From: Rhodothermaceae bacterium
GTDB taxonomy: Bacteria > Bacteroidota > Rhodothermia > Rhodothermales > Rubricoccaceae
DNA: 12,337 bases
Assembly: GCA_013003465.1 (NCBI GenBank)
Contig: JABDIZ010000192.1
Span: forward strand, 1 to 12,337
Reading direction: 5' to 3'
Shown: positions 5,863-12,337 of the stretch, piece after piece
How the letters are laid out: each line of letters opens with the position of its first letter
How positions within the stretch are numbered: position 1 is the first letter of the stretch
Made by a program: the position numbers and the translations under genes
Notes under the pieces: model-generated
Told to the model about the DNA's origin: nothing
The model's input: the letters and a program-made list of their open reading frames with translations, nothing else
Database searches by the model: none

Positions 5863-8800
5863 CCCGTGCCAGCCGTGTCGCTCGATGCCCTCCGCCAGCG
5901 CCTTGCTGGCCTCCCCTTCTTCGGTCGCGTCCGCGACGAAGCTGCTGCTCTCGAACCAAGCCATGCGCTCCGCCTGAAAGGCACCGTCGGCTCGATCCCT
6001 GCCTTCGTGCTGGCCGATCTGCTGGAGCAGCATGGCGGCCCACTCGTGGCACTCCTCGCCGAAAGTGAGTCCGCCGATTACCTGCGGAGCGACCTCGAGC
6101 AGGTCCTCGGCACCGACGACCATGTTCTCTTCTTTCCGCCGACCGGCCACGTCCCATACGATCCAGAACAGTTGCAGGAGTCGGCGCCGCTCGTGGCCCG
6201 CGCCGATGCGCTCGCTCAACTCCGCGAAGGCTTTGAGGGGATTCTGGTGACGAGCGTGGAAGCCATCGGCGAACTCGTGCCGCCTCCAGAGACCGTTTCA
6301 CATGAAACGATGACGATTCGCATCGGCGACGACCTGCCACCGGAAGATCTGATGGCACGCGTGACCGGCCAGGGCTTCGAGCCGGTCGAGTTCGTCGAGA
6401 GTCCGGGCGAGGTCGCGCTGCGTGGTGGCATCCTCGACCTGTTCCCGTTCGCAGGGGGCTACCCGGTCCGCATCGAGTTCTTCGGTGATGAAATCGACTC
6501 GATCCGTGCCTTCGATCCGCAGAGCCAGCGGTCGGTTACGCGGATGGAGAGCGCCCGGCTCGTCCCCAACCTGGATGCGCCCACCTACACCGAAGACGGC
6601 CATGTGACGGCGCTCGACTTTCTCCCGGAGCACACGATCACCGCGGTCTTCGACGCCGCGCGGCTCGTAGAACTGGCCGATCAGCGCTACGCCGAAGCGA
6701 CCGAGCATTTCACCGAGCGCCACGCTGATCATCCTGAAGAGCCTCTTCCCTCTCCTGTCACGCGGTACCTCGATGGCGATGGGCTACGTCGTCTTCTGAG
6801 CCAGCGGCCTCGCCTCCTCTTTGGCATCTTCGCCGGGGACGCCGACCAGACGCTCGAACTCGCAGCGCGACCACAGCCTGCCTACAACGGCGACATCGCG
6901 CGCTTCCGCGAGGTCCTCGCGGCTCGGATGGCACGGGGCGAGGACTCCCTCCTCCTCTGCGACAGCCGCTCGCAGCGCGACCGCCTGTTCGAACTGCTCG
7001 GTGGCGACGCAGACCTCGGCAAGGCGCCCGCCGCCACATTGCTCGTCGAATCGCTGCACGAGGGCTTCGAGGTGCCCGCCGCACGGCTCGCTGTCTACAC
7101 CGACCACCAGCTTTTCAACCGCTACCACCGTCCCACGGCGCGCAAGCGGAAGAGGGCAAAAAGCGGTCTCACGCTCCGCGACCTCCAGGCGCTCACCCCC
7201 GGCGACTTCGTCGTCCATATCGACCACGGCATTGGCAAGTTCGCCGGGCTCAACAAAATCACCGTGCGCGAGCAGCAGCAGGAGGCTGTCCGTTTGCTCT
7301 TCGCGGGCGGCGACGAGCTATTCGTCAATGTCGGGGCGCTCCACAAGCTGCACAAGTACACCGGCAAGGAGGGCCACCAGCCGAAGCTGACGCGCCTCGG
7401 TACGGGCGCATGGGAGCGGCTGAAGGCGCGCACCAAGAAGCGCGTCAAGGACATCGCGCGCGACCTCATCAAGCTCTACGCGCAGCGCAAGGCCGCCGAG
7501 GGCTACCAGTTCAAACCCGATTCGCTCTGGCAACGGGAACTGGAAGCGGCGTTCCCGTACGAAGACACGCCGGACCAGGTCACCGCGACCGCGGCGGTCA
7601 AGGAGGACATGGAGCAGGCGATTCCGATGGACCGCCTCGTCTGCGGCGACGTGGGCTTCGGCAAGACCGAGATCGCCGTGCGCGCCGCGTTCAAGGCGGT
7701 GCAGGATGGCAAGCAGGTTGCTGTTATCGTCCCGACGACCATTCTCGCGGCGCAGCACGTCGAGACATTCACGAAGCGGATGGGCCGCTACCCGGTGCGT
7801 CTCGCGCAACTCTCGCGCTTCGTCTCCAAGGAGGAGCAGAAAGAGGTGATCGCTGGACTCGCCGAGGGCACCGTCGATGTGGTGATCGGGACCCACCGGC
7901 TGCTTTCGAAAGACGTGCAGTTCAAAGACCTCGGCCTTCTGATCGTGGACGAGGAGCAGCGCTTTGGCGTCTCGGCCAAGGAGAAGCTCCGCAAGCTCCG
8001 TCCGAACGTGGATACGCTCACGCTCACCGCCACGCCCATCCCACGGACGCTCCAGTTCTCACTCCTCGGCGCGCGCGACCTCTCGATCATGAACACGCCG
8101 CCCGCCAACCGGCAACCGGTCGTGACCGAGATCCACACGTTCGGCACCGACCTCATCCGCGACGCGATCCTCTACGAGGTCAACCGCGGCGGGCAGGTCT
8201 TCTTCCTCCACAACCGCGTCCAATCCATCGACGGGATGGCCGCCACGATCCAGTCGCTCGTGCCCGATGTGCGGATCCGCGTGGCGCACGGCCAGATGCC
8301 GTCCGCTCAGCTCGAAGCCGTCATGCACGACTTCATGGACCGCAAATTCGACGTGCTCGTCTCGACGAACATCATCGAGAGTGGCCTCGATGTGGCCAAT
8401 GCCAACACCATCCTGATCAACCACGCCGAGCGACACGGGCTCTCCGACCTGCACCAGTTACGCGGACGCGTCGGGCGGAGCGACCAGAAGGCGTTTTGCT
8501 ACCTCCTCGTGCCGAGCGTCCACGCGCTCACGCGTGAGGCCCGGCAGCGGCTCCAGGCCGTCGAGGAGTTCGCCGAGTTGGGCAGCGGTTTCAACATCGC
8601 TATGCGCGATCTCGACATCCGCGGGGCAGGCAACATGCTCGGCGCCGAGCAATCGGGCTTCATCGAGGACGTGGGCTTCGAGACGTATCACAAGATCCTC
8701 GACGAGGCCGTGCAGGAGCTGCGTGCCGAGGAGTTCGCTGAGGTCTTCGCCGAGAGCGGCCACATCCCCCCTGCCCGGGAGCCAGCGGTGGATGTGGAAG

Positions 8801-9249
8801 AGGACGTCTTCATCCCCGCCGACTACGTCACCAACGCTGTCGAGCGCCTCAACCTGTACCGTCGCCTGGCTGAGCTTCCGGCCGACGAGATCGACGCGTT
8901 CCGCGCGGAACTCGAAGACCGCTTTGGGCCGATCCCCGAGGCTGTCGAGACGTTGCTGCTGATGTCGGAGCTGAAGCCGCTGGCACACGCGCTGCGCCTC
9001 AGCCGGGTGACGTGGAAGAACCAGCGCCTCTTCCTCACCGTCCCGACGCAGGCCGACGATCCGTACTTCTACCAGCACGTCTTCGAGCCTCTCCTCGCGC
9101 GCCTCGACGTGTTACCGAATCGCTACGTGCTCAAGGACTCGAAGGCAGGCCGCCTCCGCGCCATTGTCCAGGATGTGGCAACGCTAAGAGACGCCACCAC
9201 CGTGCTCGACCGGCTCCAGCTTTCCGAGTCGGAGCCGGTCGCCTCATGA
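5842..9249 (+). CDS. mfd: Transcription-repair coupling factor Mfd
   Basis: Mfd is a cytoplasmic ATP-driven DNA translocase that removes stalled RNA polymerase at lesions and recruits UvrA. At 1135 residues it is close to the E. coli length (1148). The N-terminal UvrB-like module covers about residues 1-330. The CarD-like RNA-polymerase-interacting domain begins near GDFVVHIDHGIGKFAGL (454 onward). The RecG-type motor has Walker A GDVGFGKT (602-609), DEEQ (703-706) in IVDEEQRFGV, TATPIPRT (from 729), SGLDVANANTILINHAERHG and GRVGRSDQ (from 875). The C-terminal TRCF domain occupies about 980-1090. All helicase motifs appear intact. The ATG at 5842 is the longest start, preceded by GAGG, but it lies in a hairpin loop. 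GTG at 5866, giving MPAVSLDALRQRL, is an attractive alternative because the first eight residues look unlike coding sequence. The stop overlaps a possible ATG of the next reading frame (ATGA at 9246-9249). A parS-like site lies inside the gene. Confidence 0.97.
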   Translation: MCCASRFPVPAVSLDALRQRLAGLPFFGRVRDEAAALEPSHALRLKGTVGSIPAFVLADLLEQHGGPLVALLAESESADYLRSDLEQVLGTDDHVLFFPPTGHVPYDPEQLQESAPLVARADALAQLREGFEGILVTSVEAIGELVPPPETVSHETMTIRIGDDLPPEDLMARVTGQGFEPVEFVESPGEVALRGGILDLFPFAGGYPVRIEFFGDEIDSIRAFDPQSQRSVTRMESARLVPNLDAPTYTEDGHVTALDFLPEHTITAVFDAARLVELADQRYAEATEHFTERHADHPEEPLPSPVTRYLDGDGLRRLLSQRPRLLFGIFAGDADQTLELAARPQPAYNGDIARFREVLAARMARGEDSLLLCDSRSQRDRLFELLGGDADLGKAPAATLLVESLHEGFEVPAARLAVYTDHQLFNRYHRPTARKRKRAKSGLTLRDLQALTPGDFVVHIDHGIGKFAGLNKITVREQQQEAVRLLFAGGDELFVNVGALHKLHKYTGKEGHQPKLTRLGTGAWERLKARTKKRVKDIARDLIKLYAQRKAAEGYQFKPDSLWQRELEAAFPYEDTPDQVTATAAVKEDMEQAIPMDRLVCGDVGFGKTEIAVRAAFKAVQDGKQVAVIVPTTILAAQHVETFTKRMGRYPVRLAQLSRFVSKEEQKEVIAGLAEGTVDVVIGTHRLLSKDVQFKDLGLLIVDEEQRFGVSAKEKLRKLRPNVDTLTLTATPIPRTLQFSLLGARDLSIMNTPPANRQPVVTEIHTFGTDLIRDAILYEVNRGGQVFFLHNRVQSIDGMAATIQSLVPDVRIRVAHGQMPSAQLEAVMHDFMDRKFDVLVSTNIIESGLDVANANTILINHAERHGLSDLHQLRGRVGRSDQKAFCYLLVPSVHALTREARQRLQAVEEFAELGSGFNIAMRDLDIRGAGNMLGAEQSGFIEDVGFETYHKILDEAVQELRAEEFAEVFAESGHIPPAREPAVDVEEDVFIPADYVTNAVERLNLYRRLAELPADEIDAFRAELEDRFGPIPEAVETLLLMSELKPLAHALRLSRVTWKNQRLFLTVPTQADDPYFYQHVFEPLLARLDVLPNRYVLKDSKAGRLRAIVQDVATLRDATTVLDRLQLSESEPVAS
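6294..6309. promoter_or_regulatory. parS-like ParB-binding site within mfd
   Basis: The 16 bases read CGTTTCACATGAAACG. The parS consensus is TGTTTCACGTGAAACA, so 13 of 16 positions match. The inner 14 bases differ only at one core base (CACATG instead of CACGTG). The arms GTTTCA and TGAAAC are perfect inverted repeats. It lies in codons reading V-S-H-E-T (gtt tca cat gaa acg), using TCA and CAT in a gene that elsewhere prefers G/C-ending codons. Real parS sites often lie inside genes near the origin, and recF is about 5 kb away. Binding is not shown, and the changed core base may weaken it. Confidence 0.4.
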
Positions 9250-9299
9250 GTGAGGGCGCGTGCTCGTATTCTCCGCCGTGTTCCTCCTCTTCTACCCGT

Positions 9300-10112
9300 A
9301 TGCCTCAGACCGAGAAGCAGTTCGTTAACCAGCTGAAAGAGGTCAGTGCGCATGCCTTTGCCGAAGTGTATGCGGAGATCGAGCCCGAACTGACGTCGTA
9401 TCTCTTTCGCCTCGTGGCGAATCGAGATCAGGCGGAGGATCTCGCGCAGGACACGTTTCTCAAGGGCTTCGAGCGGATCGAGACCTACGCCGGTGCGTCG
9501 AGCGTCAAGACCTGGCTGTTTGCCATCGCCACCAACCTGGCGCGCGACTACCTCCGCAGGCAGCAACGGTGGCATGTGGATGCGCAGGACCGGTGCCGAG
9601 AGAAGACGTTTGCGTCCGAAGAGATTCAGCAGTGCATGGGGCGCATCAACCAGACCTCGACGCAGGGACAGTACGAAGTGAAGGAGCACATCGATATGTG
9701 CTTCACCTGTCTTGGTAAGACGCTCCCCATCGAGCAGCAGATGGCGTTGATCCTGAAGGACATCTACGGCTTTACGGTGAGGGAGATTGCCCGCATCCTG
9801 GACCGCGGCGAGGGGGCCATCAAGCACGCCGTGCGCGATGCGCGGCAGAGCATGATCGGCATCTTCGACCGGAAGTGTTCGCTGGTCAGCAAGCAGGGGA
9901 CGTGCTATCAGTGCAGCGAGTTGAACGGGCTCTTCAACCCGAAACAGGCCGCCCTGCAGCGGCAACTTGCCCTCGCCGAAGCCGAACCGGATGCCACCCG
10001 CGAACGGCTCTACGCCCTGCGCATGGATCTCGTCCGTGCCATCGACCCCCTCACGGCACAGGGTGCCGATCTGCACCACTACATGCTGGAGTTGATCGAG
10101 GCGTCTACCTGA
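9300..10112 (+). CDS. ECF-type sigma-70 factor with cysteine-rich C-terminal extension
   Basis: This is a predicted alternative sigma factor that directs RNA polymerase to a small regulon. Region 2 includes DQAEDLAQDTFLKGFERI (43 onward, with D47 and D51) and VKTWLFAIATNLARDYLRR. Region 4 reads IEQQMALILKDIYGFTVREI followed by ARILDRGEGAIKHAVRDARQ, a helix-turn-helix for the -35 element. Beyond it, unlike a minimal ECF factor (about 180-200 residues), about 75 more residues begin with a motif C193-x8-C202-x2-C205 followed by SELNGLFNPKQ. Further cysteines sit between regions 2 and 4 at C99, C112 and C134-x2-C137. I recall similar cysteine-rich tails from Bacteroidota sigma factors; metal binding or redox sensing is an inference. 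No anti-sigma gene adjoins it. The start is uncertain: ATG at 9300 begins a normal-looking N-terminus, while ATG at 9246 overlaps the mfd stop but adds a Ser/Pro-rich stretch that looks non-coding. The SRPBCC gene follows after 75 bp. Confidence 0.9.
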   Translation: MPQTEKQFVNQLKEVSAHAFAEVYAEIEPELTSYLFRLVANRDQAEDLAQDTFLKGFERIETYAGASSVKTWLFAIATNLARDYLRRQQRWHVDAQDRCREKTFASEEIQQCMGRINQTSTQGQYEVKEHIDMCFTCLGKTLPIEQQMALILKDIYGFTVREIARILDRGEGAIKHAVRDARQSMIGIFDRKCSLVSKQGTCYQCSELNGLFNPKQAALQRQLALAEAEPDATRERLYALRMDLVRAIDPLTAQGADLHHYMLELIEAST

Positions 10113-10131
10113 GGGAGCGCGTCCGCCGATC

Positions 10132-10145
10132 GTTTCGTCGGAGGT
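10132..10145 (+). repeat. 14-bp direct repeat, copy 2 (upstream of the SRPBCC gene)
   Basis: This is the second exact copy of GTTTCGTCGGAGGT, 42 bp before the ATG of the SRPBCC gene and between it and the sigma factor gene. Its position would suit a promoter or binding site giving the SRPBCC gene its own transcription start, possibly shared with mfd. No -10-like partner is clear. Confidence 0.3.
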
Positions 10146-10187
10146 ATTCGTCCAAGAGATATCCCCTCACCCTCACTCGATCCCCTT

Positions 10188-10673
10188 ATGGACAAGAAAC
10201 TGATTCACCTCACGGCCGACGTTACGCTCGATGTGCCCCTGGAGCGCGCCTGGGAGGTCGTCGCCCTCGGATTTGGCGATGTGGCCCAGTACAACCCCGC
10301 CATCGCGGCGTCCGAGTTTACCTCCGAGCAGCGCGCGGGCGTCGGCACGGGGCGGCTGTGCCACGTAGCGCCGAAGGGCTTCCTGAAGGAGCAGATCACC
10401 AGGTGGGAGAACCAGCGGTTCTTCGAGTTGGAGGTCGTAGACACCTCCTTCCCGATGCACACCGTGACCAGCCGCTTCTCGTTTACGCCGCTCGGCGAGC
10501 GCACACGCGTCAAGCAGGATTTCTGGTATCGGATGAAGCCCCCGATGGGTTGGCTCAGCGGCCTGATGAAAAAGCCCATGCAGAAGACGCTGGATGAAGG
10601 CCTGAACGGTCTGGCCCACTACCTCGACCACGGAGAAAAGCTCACGCCTAGCCTCCCGTCATCTATGCAATAA
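10188..10673 (+). CDS. SRPBCC-fold (polyketide cyclase/START-like) protein
   Basis: This is a 161-residue predicted cytoplasmic protein of the SRPBCC ligand-binding superfamily. It opens with a strand and helix typical of the fold, TADVTLDVPLERAWEVVALG (9-28), then the GFGDVAQYNPAIAASEF region. A middle section follows with GVGTGRLCHV, LKEQITRWENQRFFELEV and SRFSFTPLGERTRVKQDFWY. It closes with the long C-terminal helix (about 120-150) that lines the hydrophobic cavity in this fold. The ligand is unknown; no catalytic signature is evident. It follows the sigma factor by 75 bp on the same strand and is likely its operon mate or target. Its last 11 bp overlap the 3' end of the convergent methyltransferase gene. 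No Shine-Dalgarno precedes the ATG. Confidence 0.85.
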   Translation: MDKKLIHLTADVTLDVPLERAWEVVALGFGDVAQYNPAIAASEFTSEQRAGVGTGRLCHVAPKGFLKEQITRWENQRFFELEVVDTSFPMHTVTSRFSFTPLGERTRVKQDFWYRMKPPMGWLSGLMKKPMQKTLDEGLNGLAHYLDHGEKLTPSLPSSMQ

Positions 10674-11775
10674 GCCGGTAGAAGCGGAAGAGGTCGTTGT
10701 CGAGAGGCAGCACCTCCACATCCTGGAAGCCCGCTTCGTGTGCGTAGCCCCGGAGCGTGTCGGTGCGCATGACCGTGCCGGTGGCCGCACACGCACCACC
10801 GGGGCAGTCGGCGATGCCGACGGGGAGGCAGTGCAAGATGCTCCAGCCGTACATCATCCGTTCGATCAGGTCGCCGTTCGGCGTAAACGTCTCAGCCACC
10901 CGCTCGTCCACGATCAAGACGATGGCGCCCGGCTTGGCCAGCCGCCGCATCGAGCGGAGGGCGGCCACCGGATCGCCCATGTCGTGCACGCACTCGACGG
11001 CGAGGACGAGATCGTACTGCCCCTCCAGGCCAGGCGCGGCGATGTCGCGAAGGCGGACCTGCACGCGCTCCTCCAGGCCGTAGTCGCGGATGTAGTCCTG
11101 CGCGCGGTTCACCGAGAGCGCGTCGAGATCGAAGCCATCCACCGTAGCGCCGGGGAAGGCCTTCGCCAGCCCAATGCTTGACCAGCCGACGCCGCACCCG
11201 ATGTCGGCGATGTGCCCGCCGTCGTTGAGTCGGTCGGCGAGACCGGGGAGCTGAGCGAGGTAGTCGGGGCCGAGTTGCTGGAGGAAGAAGTTGCGGTTCA
11301 TCCGGCCTTGCCCGTCCACGAGATTCGCGCCGTAGGCGGCGTACGGCACGCCCTCGCCGGTGCGGTACACCTCGACGAGTTGCTCCAGTGGATGTGCAGC
11401 CCCGACGAAGACCTGCGCGAGTGGGGTCAGGAAGCGCAGGTCTTCGCCGTCGGCAAGGACGGCATCGTGGCCGGGTGGTAGCGCGAAGCGCCGCGCTGAG
11501 GCGGGCAGTGCGGGATCGTCCGCGGTCAACAGGCCCGTGGTGGCCTGCTGCTCTAACCATTCGCGGACGTAGCGCTCGGCCGTGTCGGTCGCGGTGGCGA
11601 GTTCGGGCGGTGTCATCGGGCCGTGCTGCGCGAGCGCAGCGTAGAAACCGAGGCGGTCGCCGAGGTAGACGGCGAACACATCGAAGGCGGCGACGCAGGC
11701 TTCGAAGAGCCGATCCACGAGGGCATCGGCTGCGGTCTCCGCGTCGGGAGTCGTGAGAGGATGGGTCGTTTCCAA
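10663..11775 (-). CDS. Class I SAM-dependent methyltransferase with N-terminal winged-helix domain
   Basis: This is a predicted methyltransferase of unknown substrate, resembling Rv2258c-type proteins. Residues about 18-85 (LFEACVAAFDVFAVYLGDRL then GFYAALAQHGPMTPPELATA) form a winged-helix domain like the dimerisation domains of O-methyltransferases. The Rossmann domain carries SAM motif I at ADIGCGVGWSSIGLAKAFPG (190 onward; D191, G193, G195, G197). The acidic loop VDGFDLDALSVNRAQ and the motif-IV-like region YDLVLAVECVHDMGDP follow. A cysteine-containing loop, DCPGGACAATGT, lies near residue 335 and could bind metal or form a disulfide. The start is unusual: TTG at 11775, because an in-frame stop at 11788-11790 precludes an ATG or GTG further upstream. 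GTG at 11718 (residue 20) is a weaker alternative. The gene follows merC by 20 bp on the same strand and is probably cotranscribed with it. Its 3' end overlaps the SRPBCC gene by 11 bp tail-to-tail. Confidence 0.9.
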   Translation of the reverse strand: METTHPLTTPDAETAADALVDRLFEACVAAFDVFAVYLGDRLGFYAALAQHGPMTPPELATATDTAERYVREWLEQQATTGLLTADDPALPASARRFALPPGHDAVLADGEDLRFLTPLAQVFVGAAHPLEQLVEVYRTGEGVPYAAYGANLVDGQGRMNRNFFLQQLGPDYLAQLPGLADRLNDGGHIADIGCGVGWSSIGLAKAFPGATVDGFDLDALSVNRAQDYIRDYGLEERVQVRLRDIAAPGLEGQYDLVLAVECVHDMGDPVAALRSMRRLAKPGAIVLIVDERVAETFTPNGDLIERMMYGWSILHCLPVGIADCPGGACAATGTVMRTDTLRGYAHEAGFQDVEVLPLDNDLFRFYRLIA

Positions 11776-11795
11776 GGGAGGAGGGATCTAGTCGG

Positions 11796-12200
11796 TCAAT
11801 CCATCGCTTCACGATGGCGGCAGAACAGGTTGGTGCGGTGGCCGCTGATGAGAAGGCCGCTGCCCACGAGCGTCAGCAGGAGCCCTAGGCATTCGCCGAG
11901 AAAGGCGTGCGTCGGCACGGCGAGCCAGACGAGCGCGAGTCCGGCGTGGAGCAGCCCCGCCCCGGGCGCGTTGCGGGCGGCCCGGAGGGTGACGGGAACA
12001 AGGAAGGCGGCTATCGCGGGATGGAGGGCTTCATGCAATGTGGCTCCTAGCACCTCGCACGGCAGGGCGAGCAGGAGCACGGGCAGCGCGAGGCAGTGTG
12101 CCGCGCACAGCCCGGAAAGCGCGACGCCGAAGCGATCCCAGGCGCCCGGCTCGAAGCGGAAAGCAGACCGAGGGGCAAGGGAGAGGTCGGAGTGAGGCAT
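11796..12200 (-). CDS. MerC-domain integral membrane protein
   Basis: This is a 134-residue inner-membrane protein of the MerC family. It has about four hydrophobic segments: GVALSGLCAAHCLALPVLLL, then AAFLVPVTLRAARNA, AGLLHAGLALVWLAVPTHAF and LGLLLTLVGSGLLISG. The metal-ligand motif C32-A-A-H35-C36 in the first helix is the MerC hallmark, and C48, C127 and H129 (NLFCRHRE) are further possible ligands. MerC proteins of mercury operons move Hg(II), but no merA, merP, merT or merR is present, so this is better read as a chromosomal MerC-domain protein with an unknown, possibly metal-related, role. The ATG at 12200 has no Shine-Dalgarno. The methyltransferase gene lies 20 bp downstream and is probably in the same operon. 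The 137 bp upstream to the window end hold no gene I can support. Confidence 0.88.
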   Translation of the reverse strand: MPHSDLSLAPRSAFRFEPGAWDRFGVALSGLCAAHCLALPVLLLALPCEVLGATLHEALHPAIAAFLVPVTLRAARNAPGAGLLHAGLALVWLAVPTHAFLGECLGLLLTLVGSGLLISGHRTNLFCRHREAMD

Positions 12201-12337
12201 GGCGGTGGCCGAGTACAGGTGAGGGCGAGGCGAGCGGCTGGGTTCTGCCTATCGTGACGTACCAGGCAGATGCATCCCCAAGGGAAGCGAGGGCTTCGCC
12301 GTTCTTTCACGCCGTAGTGCAACAACCAGTGGAGGCG

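Noticed and set aside
11801..11817. CCATCG/CGATGG 6-bp hairpin at the 3' end of merC
   Set aside because: It has a short stem and no T run on the minus strand, so it does not read as a terminator, and it lies within merC coding sequence.
10663..12200. Mercury-resistance operon
   Set aside because: Only a MerC-domain protein is present; there is no reductase, MerP, MerT or MerR, and the neighbouring methyltransferase is not a mercury gene.
12274..12320. Hairpin GAAGC-GAGG-GCTTC and a loose palindrome GTTGTTGCACTAC upstream of merC, as terminator or metal-regulator box
   Set aside because: The hairpin has only 5 bp and a poor T run on the strand with no gene; the palindrome matches in only 4 of 6 arm positions and fits no Fur/Zur consensus well.

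Overview
The window is high-GC, tightly packed bacterial chromosome. Eight of its nine genes belong to recognisable families. Overlapping or nearly abutting genes, almost no Shine-Dalgarno sequences, and a Bacteroidota-style ECF sigma factor with a cysteine-rich tail point to a GC-rich lineage of the Bacteroidota/Rhodothermota kind (Rhodothermia-like). That placement is inferred from gene style, not from a phylogenetic marker.

Layout. Positions 1-870 (minus) hold the first 290 codons of recF, cut by the window edge. Positions 871-1213 look empty at first sight but carry an 8-bp inverted repeat just upstream of recF and a 40-codon minus-strand gene (1031-1153). That small gene has a perfect AGGAGG ribosome binding site and encodes a peptide ending in ten prolines and three glycines. 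Divergent from it, 60 bp away, is an 896-residue secreted, membrane-anchored TPR-CHAT (caspase-like) protein, which overlaps murQ by 8 bp. A minus-strand lipoprotein of probable TraB/GumN/TIKI type converges on murQ. Next come a structured leader, mfd (5842-9249), a cysteine-rich ECF sigma factor and an SRPBCC-fold protein, all on the plus strand. On the minus strand, a MerC-domain membrane protein is followed by a winged-helix/SAM methyltransferase, whose 3' end overlaps the SRPBCC gene by 11 bp.

How the genes fit together. recF and mfd are DNA-repair housekeeping genes. TPR-CHAT and murQ are probably translated together, which joins a predicted envelope protease to peptidoglycan recycling. 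The sigma factor and SRPBCC protein look like one unit, as do merC and the methyltransferase. A 16-bp site inside mfd differs from the ParB-binding parS consensus at one core base and both end bases, which would suit an origin-proximal location.

The best candidate for something undescribed is the unannotated proline-rich small gene head-to-head with the TPR-CHAT gene.
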